Assembly (NCBI GenBank): GCA_963555705.1
Contig: OY743176.1
Coordinates: 41,796,026 to 41,860,025, forward strand
Length of the DNA: 64,000 bases
Reading direction: 5' to 3'
Origin: Ligustrum vulgare
Taxonomy: Eukaryota; Streptophyta; Magnoliopsida; Lamiales; Oleaceae
Shown here: in pieces, positions 49,401-60,420 of the stretch
Numbering within the stretch: position 1 is the stretch's first letter
Layout: each line of letters begins with the position of its first letter
Translations under genes and position numbers: made by a program
The notes under the pieces: generated by a model
What the model was told of the DNA's origin: nothing
Seen by the model: only the letters and a program-made list of their open reading frames with translations
Database searches by the model: none

Positions 49401-49990
49401 ATAATGCTGCATATAATGGTGAAGCTGGAGTTGAGGTGTTGGTTTGATGATGGATGATATAATTTTGTGTTTGTGATCATGTGTTGTGATGATAATGGAG
49501 AATATAATCATTATGTTCTTTGACATAATGAATGCATACGGGTAGTGGAGTTGGTTTGGTTGAGGAATGATGATGGTGAGGAAAATGCACATGGGGAGGA
49601 AATATAATGATGCTGGGGAATATCATAATTGAAAGGGAATAATTGAGTGGATATCATCATAATCATGATGATGGAGGAGGAGCAAAATGTATAGAATAAA
49701 TTTTGATTATGATAAGAATTGGACTAACTTTGATCAAGAAGCGTATTTAAAACAAATATATTTTAGACTGAAAAATACATTTTGAACATAATACTTTGAA
49801 TAAATAATTAAAATAATATAATTTTAGAAATTCGAATTTTAATTTAAAATCGAACAAATTCGATATTTCTTGACTTGGCTAGACGAATCCGTCGCGGCAT
49901 TAATTTCAAAATAATAAATGAAATAGTAGCAACACAATTTTCTAAATATTAAAATAATTATTTATTGCATAAAAATTCTGGGTCGCTATA
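46474..49990 (-). repeat. 3' LTR of copy 2 (3,517 bp)
   Basis: Begins TGTAGCGCCCCGAG and ends GGTCGCTATA on the + strand. It carries the same CCGAACTTAGGTGG repeats (about 47097-47530) and GGGACTAAAATGAA repeats (about 47990-48260). The antisense block here is AATATATTATC (48283), a CTCTCACTC tract, and donor CGAG/GTGAGT at 48422/48423. Minus-strand ORFs up to 157 codons (48318-49592) read low-complexity TGATGG/GGTGG sequence and are not supported as genes. Confidence 0.95.
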
Positions 49991-50004
49991 ATCTTACCTC
50001 CTTA
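49991..50004 (-). promoter_or_regulatory. Polypurine tract of copy 2
   Basis: Minus-strand AAGGAGGTAAGAT abutting the 3' LTR, identical to copy 1. Confidence 0.85.
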
Positions 50005-50524
50005 AAATAATTTCGTCCTCGAAATTAAACTTACTTGATCTTATAATTTCTGAATACTTAATCAAAATCTCTTCTTCTTATCATCGAATATTCCAAAAAT
50101 AATCAAAGAATTACCTGAATATCTTCTCTACGTAATATACCCAAACATATCAACATAATATCATCAACTTATCTTTCCAATATTTGTAACCCAAAATTCA
50201 GTAAACAAATATCTCCCAACTAAGATTCTATATTTAAATGTCACCACATTTTCCTGCAAAGTATTTCTTTCACTTGTATATACGTATGAATTCTGATTCA
50301 ATACGGTACTCTTTCCACGTATCATCACACTATACCAAGATTATCATTATTAAAACAAAATATCAGTACCCATAATCCAAGAAAATATTCCAAATCTCCA
50401 ATCAAATCTCCTTTATCGATAAAATTTAACAGCGCATTACTTCTTGTCTCCTCTTTTCATTAAAATAATCCTGCGCTTTCTTGCTGGTCACAACATCACG
50501 CGGATTCACTCAGATCCTTGCGCT
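50005..50524. other. Non-coding internal region of copy 2, left part
   Basis: AT-rich counterpart of 34857-35393 with several small indels; no coding potential. Confidence 0.6.
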
Positions 50525-50533
50525 TTTAAATAG
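50525..50533 (+). promoter_or_regulatory. TATA-like box before the Cys-rich ORF, copy 2
   Basis: TTTAAATAG, 33 bp before the ATG, same placement as in copy 1. Confidence 0.4.
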
Positions 50534-50565
50534 TTCATGCTGGGAAGAGGTTGAATCATCAAACA

Positions 50566-51117
50566 ATGGATATCATCCTTTCTAACATTCGCAAGTATTA
50601 TTCCAGTCTTCCTATGAATGATCTGAGAAAGATCTATAGAATAAGGCTCGAAAGATTGAGGTTGCTAATGGCTCATGATATTCCAGAAGATGTTCGCTGG
50701 TTGATAGAAGCAAAGGTTCGACTATCTGGTGAATTACCATCAACATTTCCAAAACATATGCCTGGTTTAGGCAAAAGCACGTTCGCAAAGAAACGAAGAG
50801 CAAAAAGACTGGGTGGTTGCTACAAATGTGCTCGTTGGAACTGTAATACACGTTGCGAATCAGTAGGATATTCTTCTACTAATCGGGATGATAAAATCGA
50901 ATTCATAAAGGGTGGACTGAGTAAGGAGTCTTTGGATGATATTCGACTGACTCTTGAGACGCACCCAAGTGGTTATGTACAACGTGAACTTCTCTCCTTA
51001 TACGCTCAGTTTAACGAGGACAAAAATCGTTATAGTCTCCAAAATATAATATCGAAAGATCCTGTTTGCCAGTCTGTTTTACAAAATGAGGCTTCTGGCA
51101 GTTCAGCAATGTTATAA
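50566..51117 (+). CDS. Cys-rich basic protein of unknown function (retrotransposon cargo), copy 2
   Basis: A 183-codon ORF from ATG 50566, collinear with the copy-1 protein. The four cysteines (85, 88, 93, 97) and the basic patch are kept. The five replacements are Asp94 to Asn, Lys98 to Glu (inside and beside the Cys cluster), a Ser to Gly, a Thr to Ala and the final Ile to Leu. Keeping the frame with no stop or indel in two copies, while the flanking DNA has indels, argues weakly for function. It could also be an over-interpreted open frame. Confidence 0.65.
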   Translation: MDIILSNIRKYYSSLPMNDLRKIYRIRLERLRLLMAHDIPEDVRWLIEAKVRLSGELPSTFPKHMPGLGKSTFAKKRRAKRLGGCYKCARWNCNTRCESVGYSSTNRDDKIEFIKGGLSKESLDDIRLTLETHPSGYVQRELLSLYAQFNEDKNRYSLQNIISKDPVCQSVLQNEASGSSAML

Positions 51118-51335
51118 GGTAAATCTTTTAAAATATTTTGCTGCTTACTTTCACGCGTTTTGAAAATAAAATATATTTTCCTTTTCTCGAGTTTTGATAA
51201 AGCTGGAAATAAAATATTAAATCGCCGAAAGGTGACAGCCTCGATACGATAAAAATATTCAAAAGTGGGCTGATTTTGTCAAAAGTAAATCTTTACTTTT
51301 TCAAAATCAATCAAAAACAGTAAATTTTTTCCGGC

Positions 51336-51344
51336 TTTAAATAG
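51336..51344 (+). promoter_or_regulatory. TATA-like box before LOG, copy 2
   Basis: TTTAAATAG, 75 bp before the ATG at 51419, as in copy 1. Confidence 0.5.
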
Positions 51345-51418
51345 CCAAACATATTTCATAGTTCAGGCATCCCAAAATCACATCTTCTTCGTAAGTTTTC
51401 CCTTCTTTACTATCAAAG

Positions 51419-52072
51419 ATGGAAGCACCAAAACTTCGACAGATCAAAACTATTTGTGTATTTTGTGGATCAAAAGTAGGGAAAGGCTTCGGTTATCTAG
51501 AAGCGGCTGTAGATCTTGGAAAGAAACTGGGGGAAAAAGGTATCACTCTTGTATATGGGGGTGGTAGCAGTGGTCTAATGGGTTGTGTTTCCCAATCTGC
51601 TCTTGCAGAGAAATCAAAAGTAATCGGTGTTATACCTGTCCCTTTGGTAGATGTTGCAGGCAAAACACGAGGGCATGAAGTTCAAACCTTATCCATCCAT
51701 GAACGCATAACTTGTATGCTATATGGTTCTGATGCCTTTATAGCCCTGCCCGGAGGTTTTGGTACCTTAGAAGAAATCTTTAACATTACCTCGTGGGCTC
51801 AACTAGATCTCCATACTAAGCCTATTGGGCTTCTGAATGTTAACAATTTCTTTGATGGTTTGTTAACCTTTCTTGATTATGCTGTGGAACAGGGATTCAT
51901 CTCTCCATTTTCCAGAAGGCTTCTTATTTCTGCTCCTACTATTGATGAACTACTGGATAAGCTGCAGTCATATATCTCAATACAAGATCCAGCAGGAGTT
52001 AAGATAGATTGGTCGCAAGGAAGGGGAATCAAGCGAAAATGGAGTCCGGTTAATGTAAACTTAACTCTTTGA
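51419..52072 (+). CDS. LOG: LOG-family cytokinin riboside 5'-monophosphate phosphoribohydrolase, copy 2
   Basis: An intact, intronless 217-residue LOG enzyme. It keeps the FCGSK start (Cys16), YGGGSSGLMG, HER and PGGFGTLEE motifs, and so looks the better candidate of the two for activity. It differs from copy 1 by five nucleotides: one replacement (TGT to TTT in copy 1) and four silent third positions. The flanks between and around the genes carry many more changes, including indels, so the coding frame appears constrained. It sits 301 bp downstream of the Cys-rich ORF on the same strand, antisense to its retrotransposon. If expressed, it would release active cytokinin bases in the cytosol. 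Confidence 0.94.
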   Translation: MEAPKLRQIKTICVFCGSKVGKGFGYLEAAVDLGKKLGEKGITLVYGGGSSGLMGCVSQSALAEKSKVIGVIPVPLVDVAGKTRGHEVQTLSIHERITCMLYGSDAFIALPGGFGTLEEIFNITSWAQLDLHTKPIGLLNVNNFFDGLLTFLDYAVEQGFISPFSRRLLISAPTIDELLDKLQSYISIQDPAGVKIDWSQGRGIKRKWSPVNVNLTL

Positions 52073-52081
52073 ATCTTAGAA

Positions 52082-52303
52082 TAGGTGGGGGTAGAGTACG
52101 GAGTATTCTCACTCTCGAGACACCCCTCCATTTACTAGGATTTCCTTAATGTTTAAATCTTGTGTATACTTCAAAGATTCCAGGTGGTAGATTACGGAGT
52201 ATTCTTACTCTCGAAACACACCTCTTTGAAGGTTTCTTTATTTCCTCAAAAGATCAGAGGTGGTAGGATACGGCTACTCCGGAAACACATCTCTCATTCT
52301 GAG
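52082..52303 (+). repeat. Three imperfect repeats in the LOG 3' region, copy 2
   Basis: Counterpart of 37016-37240, with the AGGTGG...CACxTCT units kept. Confidence 0.65.
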
Positions 52304-52432
52304 GATCTTTCCATGTTTTTCTCTTATGCTTTCGTGTGTTTCATGTATTTCCTTTCCAGTGTGACTCTTGTGTGTTCTCCTTATGAGAAAATAATAAAAT
52401 CTCTGCTATCATCTACTAAATCTCGTTTGTGA

Positions 52433-53249
52433 TGTAAATGATCTTGCATGTCTAACCTTAATTCCTTTAGTGGATGCTTATCATATTATGCTCTTAATTC
52501 CAAATGATAAAATTCTGGATAGAGTCTCCCTTGTAATTTGGACTTATCCAAACCATAAGCATACTTCAAAACTCACAATAATAAATAACTCCACATTTGA
52601 TCACAACGATCTAAAAATATTGAAAATGATTCCAACACTTCAATATCATCAAAATATCTCATAATTCAATTCATAATTCCTCAACATAACAATTTCAAAT
52701 CATATTTTTCAATATCACAATATCACTTCCTTCCATACCTTAATTGGCTCAAAAGTTATTCCTACTTATAAATATATGCCATAAATCATATTCCCAAAAT
52801 TTATTCACAAAGCCAAACTTCATAATAAATTTCTCTTCAACATAGAGGCATAATAAATTAACTCAACATAATATCCATTACTTAATTCTCAATAAAATCA
52901 TATTATTCCCATTATGCTCAACACTCGTTTTCTTTTAAAAATTTCTCATACTCATACATTAAAGCATATAAGTTATGACAAAGCATAACAACATCATTAT
53001 TTTCGAAGAAATACATTCTTATTTCTCATAAATCATAAGTATCCGAAATACTCTTCATTCTTTCTCATAAATCAATAAAATGAGTATTCTAAATACTGAA
53101 ATAACTTTAAACATCATAAACTTCTTTACCTCGGAGTTGGTGGAACGAATGATGGCAGTGGCAATCTTCATCAATAAAATTTTTATAATGGAAAATATTT
53201 CTTGAAAATTCTTTTTGAAAATTTTTCCAGTCTACAGAAACGCAGACTA
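52433..53249. other. Non-coding internal region of copy 2, right part
   Basis: AT-rich and non-coding, as 37370-38172 of copy 1, with one extra ATAATAAATAACTCC-type insertion near 52577. Confidence 0.6.
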
Positions 53250-53261
53250 GCTCTGATACCA
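53250..53261 (-). promoter_or_regulatory. Primer-binding site for initiator tRNA-Met, copy 2
   Basis: Minus-strand TGGTATCAGAGC, three bases from the end of the 5' LTR, as in copy 1. Confidence 0.95.
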
Positions 53262-53264
53262 ACT

Positions 53265-56200
53265 TGTAGCGCCCCGAGTTCCGTATACCCGATTCACTAC
53301 GTCATTTTCTGTCTAAATTTTTCGAATAATATTTTTGCGGAAGAAATAATTGAAATTCATTTTTTTGGCAACATTAAATAAACTGTAATGGCCGCTAAAA
53401 AAAATTGAAAACATTTATGAAACCATTTGAAATAGTAAATCGAACCATTAATATTGTAAAGAAATTGCCAATATCATAATTTCTCAAATAAATGAACTTC
53501 TCTAAATTATTCGATTGTTTGGAAAATACGGAAATCATTAACGTCAAACTTTCAACCGTTCAACGATTATTGCCACCATCATTCATCGCTCGCCACCGTC
53601 TCCGAAATCTGCAAAACTGTTAAAAGTAGGGTGAGTATTTCATGGGGGAAATACTCAGTAGACTCATCGCGAATTAATTTAATTTATAAGATGATTAAAC
53701 ACATAAATCCCTGCTCTTTATAAAACGGGCATTGATAGAGCTTCTTTATAAAACTGCTCTTGATAAAACTCATATTGTGCATTACAGCACGGGACATATT
53801 TTGCAAATCATAGGCTCTTTGAAAATAGCTCTTTGAAAATCATATACTTATAAAAACATTTTAATTATGCCAAGCATAATTTCTTTTGAAAGCATAACAT
53901 AAGATAGGATTGAAATCCTCATAAACATAAGAAGACACAAGAACTTTACCGAACTTAGGTGGCAAGAATTCTTATGCAGTAAAATCATAATAACAGTAAG
54001 TTTTCATCATAACATAGGATAATATCGAAATCCTCATAAACATAAGAATTTTACCGAACTTAGGTGGTAAGAATTCTTATGTAGTAAGTATACCAAGCAT
54101 AATTTTCTGAAATTCATAGGGATCAATTGCATCATAACATAAGATAGGATCAAAATCCTCATAAACATATGCGACAGGAATTTTACCGAACTTAGGTGGT
54201 AAATCCTCATAAACATATGGAAAGATAGGAATTTTACCGAACTTCGTGGCAAATCCTCATAAACATAGGAGACACAAGAATGTTACCGAACTTAGGTGGC
54301 AAGAATTCTTATGTGTAGCGCTACTAAAACTCCGGTCCCCTTAACATATCATAACTTATCATATGGGACCCAAAACAATCTTGGTAGATTGATTTCATAG
54401 CAATGATCCAAAAAAAACATTTTCGTGAAGCATAGGGTATACTTACTTTTCGTAAAAACATAAAGTATATTTTCTTTTCATAAAAACATACTTACTTTTC
54501 ATAACAACATAAGGTATATTTACCTTTCATAAAACATACTTAATTTTCTTGAAAATTGACTTTCACAAGTCACATGACATTTATATGAAATCATAATTTA
54601 AATCAATTAATAAGTGCGAGTCTACCTCAAATCCGACGAGTGCAAAGTTGAGCGGGAATGACTTCAATTTCTTTTAGATTCTCCGTACGCTTCGTCTTAG
54701 CCAATAAGTCACTTTAGTATATCGAATATATAGTTCAAAATGATAAATTATAATTTGAAAACTGAAATTGATGTTTTGAAAGTTGAGGGACTAAAATGAA
54801 TACTTTTGAAAGTTCAGGGACTAAAATAGATACTTTGAAAGTTGAGGGATTAAAATGAATACTTTTGAAAGTTGAGTCGGAAACTCAAAACAATAGGGTT
54901 GAAATAATATATTTTAAAACAATAGGGGCTGATTAAAACTCTTTTAAAACTTAAGGGCTGAAATTGATAAGTTTAAAAGCTGAAAGGACTGATTTGAAAA
55001 CCTTTGAAACTAAAAGGGACTGAATTGGATTGTTTTAAAATCATAGGGACTAAACTGTAGATTCTGAAAATTGAATATATTATCTTCAGATCTAACTCTT
55101 TCTCTCACTCAACTCACTCTCACATTCACTCTCTCACGATCCGGAACTGGAGAGGAGAGGGAGGTGCGATCGTCCACTTCTGCAGGTGATTTCGCCGGCG
55201 CAACGCCGGCGAGGTGAGTAGCAAGTGACGGGGTACAAAAAAACTGGGTTTTTGGGACTGATTTCGTGCGATTTAAGGTGAAACCGAAGCTTAAATCGCG
55301 ATCGGTTGTAGTGGTCAGCGATTGTGGTAAGTAACTGGGTTTCAAATTCTTTGCAGTCTTTTGGGTTTTGATTTTTTTGTTTTGGGTGAGGATTTGGAGC
55401 TGATGGTTAGGTAGAGTAGTGCGAGCAGTGTAAGCTGGGTGAGGGATGGATTCGAACTGAAGTTGATTGTGATGATGGCGTTGATTTGTCGTAGGTGGAG
55501 TTGGTGAGTGAGGGTTGCTGCAGGAGGATATGGTGGTTGGCTGGTAGATCAGTGGTTGCAGTGAGGTTGTTCTCGACCGTGGCTATGATTTGGCAGTTGG
55601 TTGATTTTTTTGATTCAGCTTGATCGATTGGCAGTGGTGATGGCTGCAATGGAGTTGGGGAAATGGTGGTTCAATGAAAATTGAGTACAGGCGGCGGTTT
55701 GGTGGTTGGATTGTGGTGTTCTGATGCAGGCTGGCCATGGTGATGAGGTTTGTAGTTGATGATTTAATTTGGTGTTTGATTGAAGAAATTCTGTGAAGTG
55801 AATAAGGTGGTGAGGGATTGATTGGTGGGGATGATGATAGCAGAGATTGGAAATGGCAGAGGCAGTGTTGAATTTGATCTGAATGATGCAGTGGCGGATT
55901 GATATAGGTTCATTGGTGGTGATGATGATTTGGGTTCTGCAACTGATCTGGGGTGCAGGCTGCATTGGTGGTGGTCTGATGTTCGACGATGGGTGGTGAC
56001 TGTGGTTGGGTTAAATGCAGGGTATGTTGATTGAGGTTCTTGGCAAATCTGCAGGCTCGATGGTTGGATTGGCAGTGATTCTGGGGCAGTGATTGGGATT
56101 CGATCGGCAATAGAGGTGGCTGCGAAGCCATGGCAGTGATGGAGCTAGCTATAGTGTATGGTTGGTGGCTGTGGACAGATTTATATTGGTGATAATGCTG

Positions 56201-56781
56201 CATATAATGGTGAAGCTGGAGTTGAGGTGTTGGTTTGATGATGGATGATATAATTTTGTGTTTGTGATCATGTGTTGTGATGATAATGGAGAATATAATC
56301 ATTATGTTCTTTGACATAATGAATGCATACGGGTAGTGGAGTTGGTTTGGTTGAGGAATGATGATGGTGAGGAAAATGCACATGGGGAGGAAATATAATG
56401 ATGCTGGGGAATATCATAATTGAAAGGGAATAATTGAGTGGATATCATCATAATCATGATGATGGAGGAGGAGCAAAATGTATAGAATAAATTTTGATTA
56501 TGATAAGAATTGGACTAACTTTGATCAAGAAGCGTATTTAAAACAAATATATTTTAGACTGAAAAATACATTTTGAACATAATACTTTGAATAAATAATT
56601 AAAATAATATAATTTTAGAAATTCGAATTTTAATTTAAAATCGAACAAATTCGATATTTCTTGACTTGGCTAGACGAATCCGTCGCGGCATTAATTTCAA
56701 AATAATAAATGAAATAGTAGCAACACAATTTTCTAAATATTAAAATAATTATTTATTGCATAAAAATTCTGGGTCGCTATA
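53265..56781 (-). repeat. 5' LTR of copy 2 (3,517 bp)
   Basis: Same length as the left LTR and no difference found by eye, indicating a very recent insertion. Followed by the duplication CCTAT (56782-56786) and the monomer sequence AGCGACCAAG. Confidence 0.95.
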
Positions 56782-58937
56782 CCTATAGCGACCAAGAATT
56801 TTCCACGCATTGAATAATTATTTTTAAATTATGAAAACCGTGCTGCTGCGATCTCACCCCTTTTTAAGTTAACGCCGCGACGTATTCGTCTAGCCAAGTA
56901 AAACTTAAATTGTTGGGGGTTAAATTGTAAATTTCAAAAGATAACAAAATCAAAAACCTAATATACCAAATAAAACTCAAACGCGTAGCTCTCTCCACTT
57001 CGACCTCCAGTACCCTGGGTCTCATCCTCTTCGACCCACTTCGACCTCCATTACTGTCGTCACTGCTACCATCGCCCCTTCGACCCTCGTTACATCACCG
57101 CCACCACTGTGACCATCGCCCCTCCAAAATCCAACAGTACCCTGGGTCTCACAGCCCCTTCGACCACCATTGCTGCTACCATATCGCTATCATCGCACCT
57201 ACAAGATCCAACGGCTCGTGAAACAACGACCATGTTCATTCCCAACCAATCGACCAGCTACGGGTCCTTGAAGGTTTAATTATTTTCTTGAAATAATTAG
57301 TTTTTTTTTTTAATTTAGTTTAGAACTATGGATTTTTGTAGTTTGACAAGTATGAAGGATTTTTTTTTTAGTGGAAGATGGTGATTTTGTTGGGAATTCA
57401 TGTTCTGCTAAATTTAGGGGTCTGAATTGATGCCGAATTGGTGATGTTTTGTTATTTTATTGAAAGCAAGAATTTTTTTTTATATTTTATGATGATAAAT
57501 GTAGTCTACTCAGACACATGGACTTTTTGTCTAATTAGCCTTTCTCTACAGGTTGGTTTTTGGCTTCAGTAGCATAAGATAAAATTCATGATGGCTGCTT
57601 GTGATACATTCTGATCTTGGGCTATTGAGCAGCTTTGTACTCGTGTAGACTACAAGTTGATAATAAAGTCATAGTTTTTGTTCACGTAAAGTAGTAGTTT
57701 CATTGAAGTAACAATGACAGAATTGAAGTGGCAAATAATTTGGAACTATCTGTCTTATCAGATTCCAATATTTGAGAACGGTCATGAGAAAGGTCCTATA
57801 GCGACCAAGAATTTTCCACGCATTGAATAATTATTTTTAAATTATGAAAACCGTGCTGCTTCGATCTCACCCCTTTTTAAGTTAACGCCGCGACGTATTC
57901 GTCTAGCTAAATAAAACTCAAATTGTTGGGGGTTAAATTGTAAATTTCAAAAGATAACAAAATCAAAAACCTAATATACCAAATAAAACTCAAACGCGTA
58001 GCTCTCTCCCCTTCGACCTCCAGTACCCTGGGTCTCATCCTCTTCGACCCACTTCGACCTCCATTACTGTCGTCACTGCTACCATCGCCCCTTCGACCCT
58101 CGTTACATCACCGCCACCACTGTGACCATCGCCCCTCCAAAATCCAACAGTACCCTGGGTCTCACAGCCCCTTCGACCACCATTGCTGCTACCATATCGC
58201 TATCATCGCACCTACAAGATCCAACGGCTCGTGAAACAGCTACCATGTTCATTCCAAACCAATCGACCAGCTACGGGTCCTTGAAGGTTTAATTATTTTC
58301 TTGAAAAATTTTTTTTTTTTTTTTTAATTTAGTTTAGAACTATTGATTTTTGTAGTTTGACAAGTATGAAGGGTTTTTTTTTTTAGTGGAAGATGGTGAT
58401 TTTGTTGGGAATTCATGTTCGGCTAAATTTAGGGGTCTGAATTGATGCCGAATTGGTGATGTTTTGTTATTTTATTGAAAGCAAGAATTTTTTTTATATT
58501 TTATGATGATAAATGTAGTCTACTCAGACACATGGACTTTTTGTCTAATTTTTGTCTAATTAGCCTTTCTCTACAGGTTGGTTTTTTGCTTCAGTAGCAT
58601 AAGATAAAATTCATGATGGCTGCTTGTGATACATTCTGATCTTGGGCTATTGAGCAGCTTTGTACTCGTGTAGACTACAAGTTGATTATAAAGTCATAGT
58701 TTTTGTTCACGTAAAGTAGTAGTTTCATTGAAGTAACAATGACAGAATTGTAGTGGTAAATAATTTGGAACTATCTGTCTTATCAGATTCCAATATTTGA
58801 GAACGGTCATGAGAAAGGTCCTATACCGACCAAGAATTTTCCACGCATTGAATAATTATTTTTAAATTATGAAAACCGTGCTGCTGCGATCTCACCCCTT
58901 TTTAAGTTAACGCCGCGACGTATTCGTCTAGCCAAAT
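56782..58937 (+). repeat. Satellite block 3 and right edge of the array
   Basis: End of monomer 23 and monomers 24-25. Monomer 25 has the TTTGTCTAATT duplication seen also in monomer 23. After GTCTAGCCAAAT (58926-58937) the sequence does not return to a monomer start but continues as LTR. Confidence 0.93.
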
Positions 58938-59673
58938 CGAGAAATGTAAAGTCAATTCGATTTTAAATTAAATTTCCGAATTTCCAAAATTTTATTATCT
59001 TATTCATTTATTTAAATTATTATTTTCAAAATCATTTTAAATTCCAAATTTCATCAATCTCATTTTATCGGTTTCATTCTTCCGATCCAGTTGATTTCGC
59101 GTGCGAATTTTTCTCAAAGTACGCGCAATGCTTGTCTAGATTTTCACACCACCAACTTCCACCTATCACATCAATCCAATCTCACACCCTACCTCTACAT
59201 TACCAACCTCTCCAAATCTTCACACTTCAACAACTTCAGCCCTTCCATTTTCCAACCTCTCTCACATGACACCTCCATCTCCATCCCAGCCACTGCAGCT
59301 GCCGACCAACACCACCCACACTTCCGCTTCCACCACCTCAACCTAGCAGCATCTTCACCAATGGCACCACCAAAATCAATCCCAAACCACCAACACAGCC
59401 ACGCACCCAACGTCAGCTCGAGACCACCCCCACCACTGCAGCAAACCTCCACCAATGACCACCACTCACAAACCACGATCAGCCAAAACCCAACCCATTT
59501 CTACCATCACTACCGGCGTCATCATCACCACCCAAAACCACAACCCACCTGCAGCACTACCACCAACCACCAACGAACTACACTGCCACCGCCTACGGCT
59601 CAACACCAAACCCGCACCAAATTTCCACCAAATCAAACTCAAACCCAAGAAATAGACAAAACCCAAGCACTTA

Positions 59674-59945
59674 CCTTGGCCGCCGGTTGTACCGCAGGTT
59701 TTCGCAGCCCAAACCGCAACTTCCAACCTCGGTTTAGACATTGATCTCGCACCTAAACCGCACAAAAGCCACAAAAACCTAGTCTACAACACCCCCCGCC
59801 GTTCGCCGCACCCTGCGCCGGAGTTTTCACCAGCGAGCCCGTCGGTCGGAGAAAGGTTTTTCCCTCAGCCACTCCTCCGCTCTCTCCCTCTTCTTCTCCT
59901 CCGTGCGTGAGATAGAGGAGAGAGAAATGAAATTGGTTTTATATT
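59674..59945 (-). promoter_or_regulatory. Antisense promoter-like block in the LTR relic
   Basis: Read on the minus strand: AAATATAAAACC near 59937-59945, TTTCTCTCTCCTCTATCTC, then a GA-rich leader and the donor CCAAG/GTAAGT at 59675/59674. It has the same order and spacing as in copy 1 and the chromovirus LTR, again opposite to the LTR sense. Confidence 0.4.
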
Positions 59946-59969
59946 TTTTGATTTTTCAGAAATTGCAGT

Positions 59970-60420
59970 TTGGTCCCTAAGTTCCTAAATGTTTTGTTTC
60001 AGCCCTTTCAACTTTAAACTTATAATTTCAGTCCTTAAGTTTTTAAAATGATTTTAATCAGCCCCTTCATTTTTAAAATCAATTATTTCAAGCCCTATAG
60101 TTTAATATTCGTTTTGAGCTTCAACCCAAGTTTTGAAAATTATTCATTTTAGTCCCTCAACTTTCAAATTATTCTTTCTAGTCCCTCATCTTTCAAATTA
60201 TTCAGTTTAGTCCCTCAACTTCAAATTATTCATTTTAGTCCCCCAACTTTCAAATTATTCATTTTAGTCCCTCAACTTTCAAATTATTCATTCTAGTCCC
60301 TCAACTTTCAAATTATTATTTCTAGTCCCTCAACTTTAAAATTATTCATTTTAGTTCCCCCCCCCCCCCCCCCACTTTCAAATCATCAATTTTCATTCCC
60401 CAAATTGTAAATTATCATTT
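59970..60420. repeat. ~31-bp LTR tandem repeats and a C17 homopolymer
   Basis: About ten imperfect units of AGTCCCTCAACTTTCAAATT plus ATTCATTTT. A run of 17 C (60357-60373) replaces one AGTCCC. These are the reverse complement of the GGGACTAAAATGAA repeats of the other LTRs. Confidence 0.9.

Larger units (their letters stand above)
46474..56781 (-). mobile_element. LOG-carrying non-autonomous LTR retrotransposon, copy 2
   Basis: A complete 10,308-bp element in monomer 23. LTRs are 46474-49990 and 53265-56781, both exactly 3,517 bp, and I see no difference between them. The internal region is 3,274 bp and has the same primer site, polypurine tract and two antisense cargo genes as copy 1. No gag or pol. 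Its U5-side LTR half and termini resemble copy 1, but about 1.5 kb of the LTR (about 48100-49780) is largely different, with shared islands. It is therefore a distinct subfamily that moved independently and very recently. Confidence 0.95.
13041..58937 (+). repeat. Tandem array of ~1.01-kb monomers (25 copies, split by two insertions)
   Basis: The word ATTGTTGGGGGTTAAATTG (one copy mutated) opens monomers at 13041, 14056, 15072, 16097, 17121, 18132, 19145, 20157, 21172, 22184, 23199, 24212, 25207, 26213, 27226, 28221, 29227, 30233, 31238, 42536, 43540, 44544, 45556, 56919 and 57922. Monomers 19 and 23 are split by the nested elements. Typical lengths are 995-1025 bp; differences come from T-run lengths, a TTTGTCTAATT duplication, and loss of an ACCATCGCCCCTC block. 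Each monomer has a Pro/Thr-rich GC-richer stretch of about 240 bp, T-runs, an AT-rich part, and a final LTR-derived 116 bp. Minus-strand ORFs of 69-87 codons recur because the monomer recurs; nothing indicates translation. Confidence 0.97.

Noticed and set aside
49119..49592. 157-codon minus-strand ORF, repeated at 55910-56383
   Set aside because: Both copies are simply the two LTRs of one element, and the translation is His/Gln/Ile low complexity from TGATGG-type sequence.
59091..59744. 217-codon + strand ORF rich in His, Pro, Thr and Asn
   Set aside because: Low-complexity translation inside the LTR relic; the matching regions of other LTRs have no equivalent frame on that strand.
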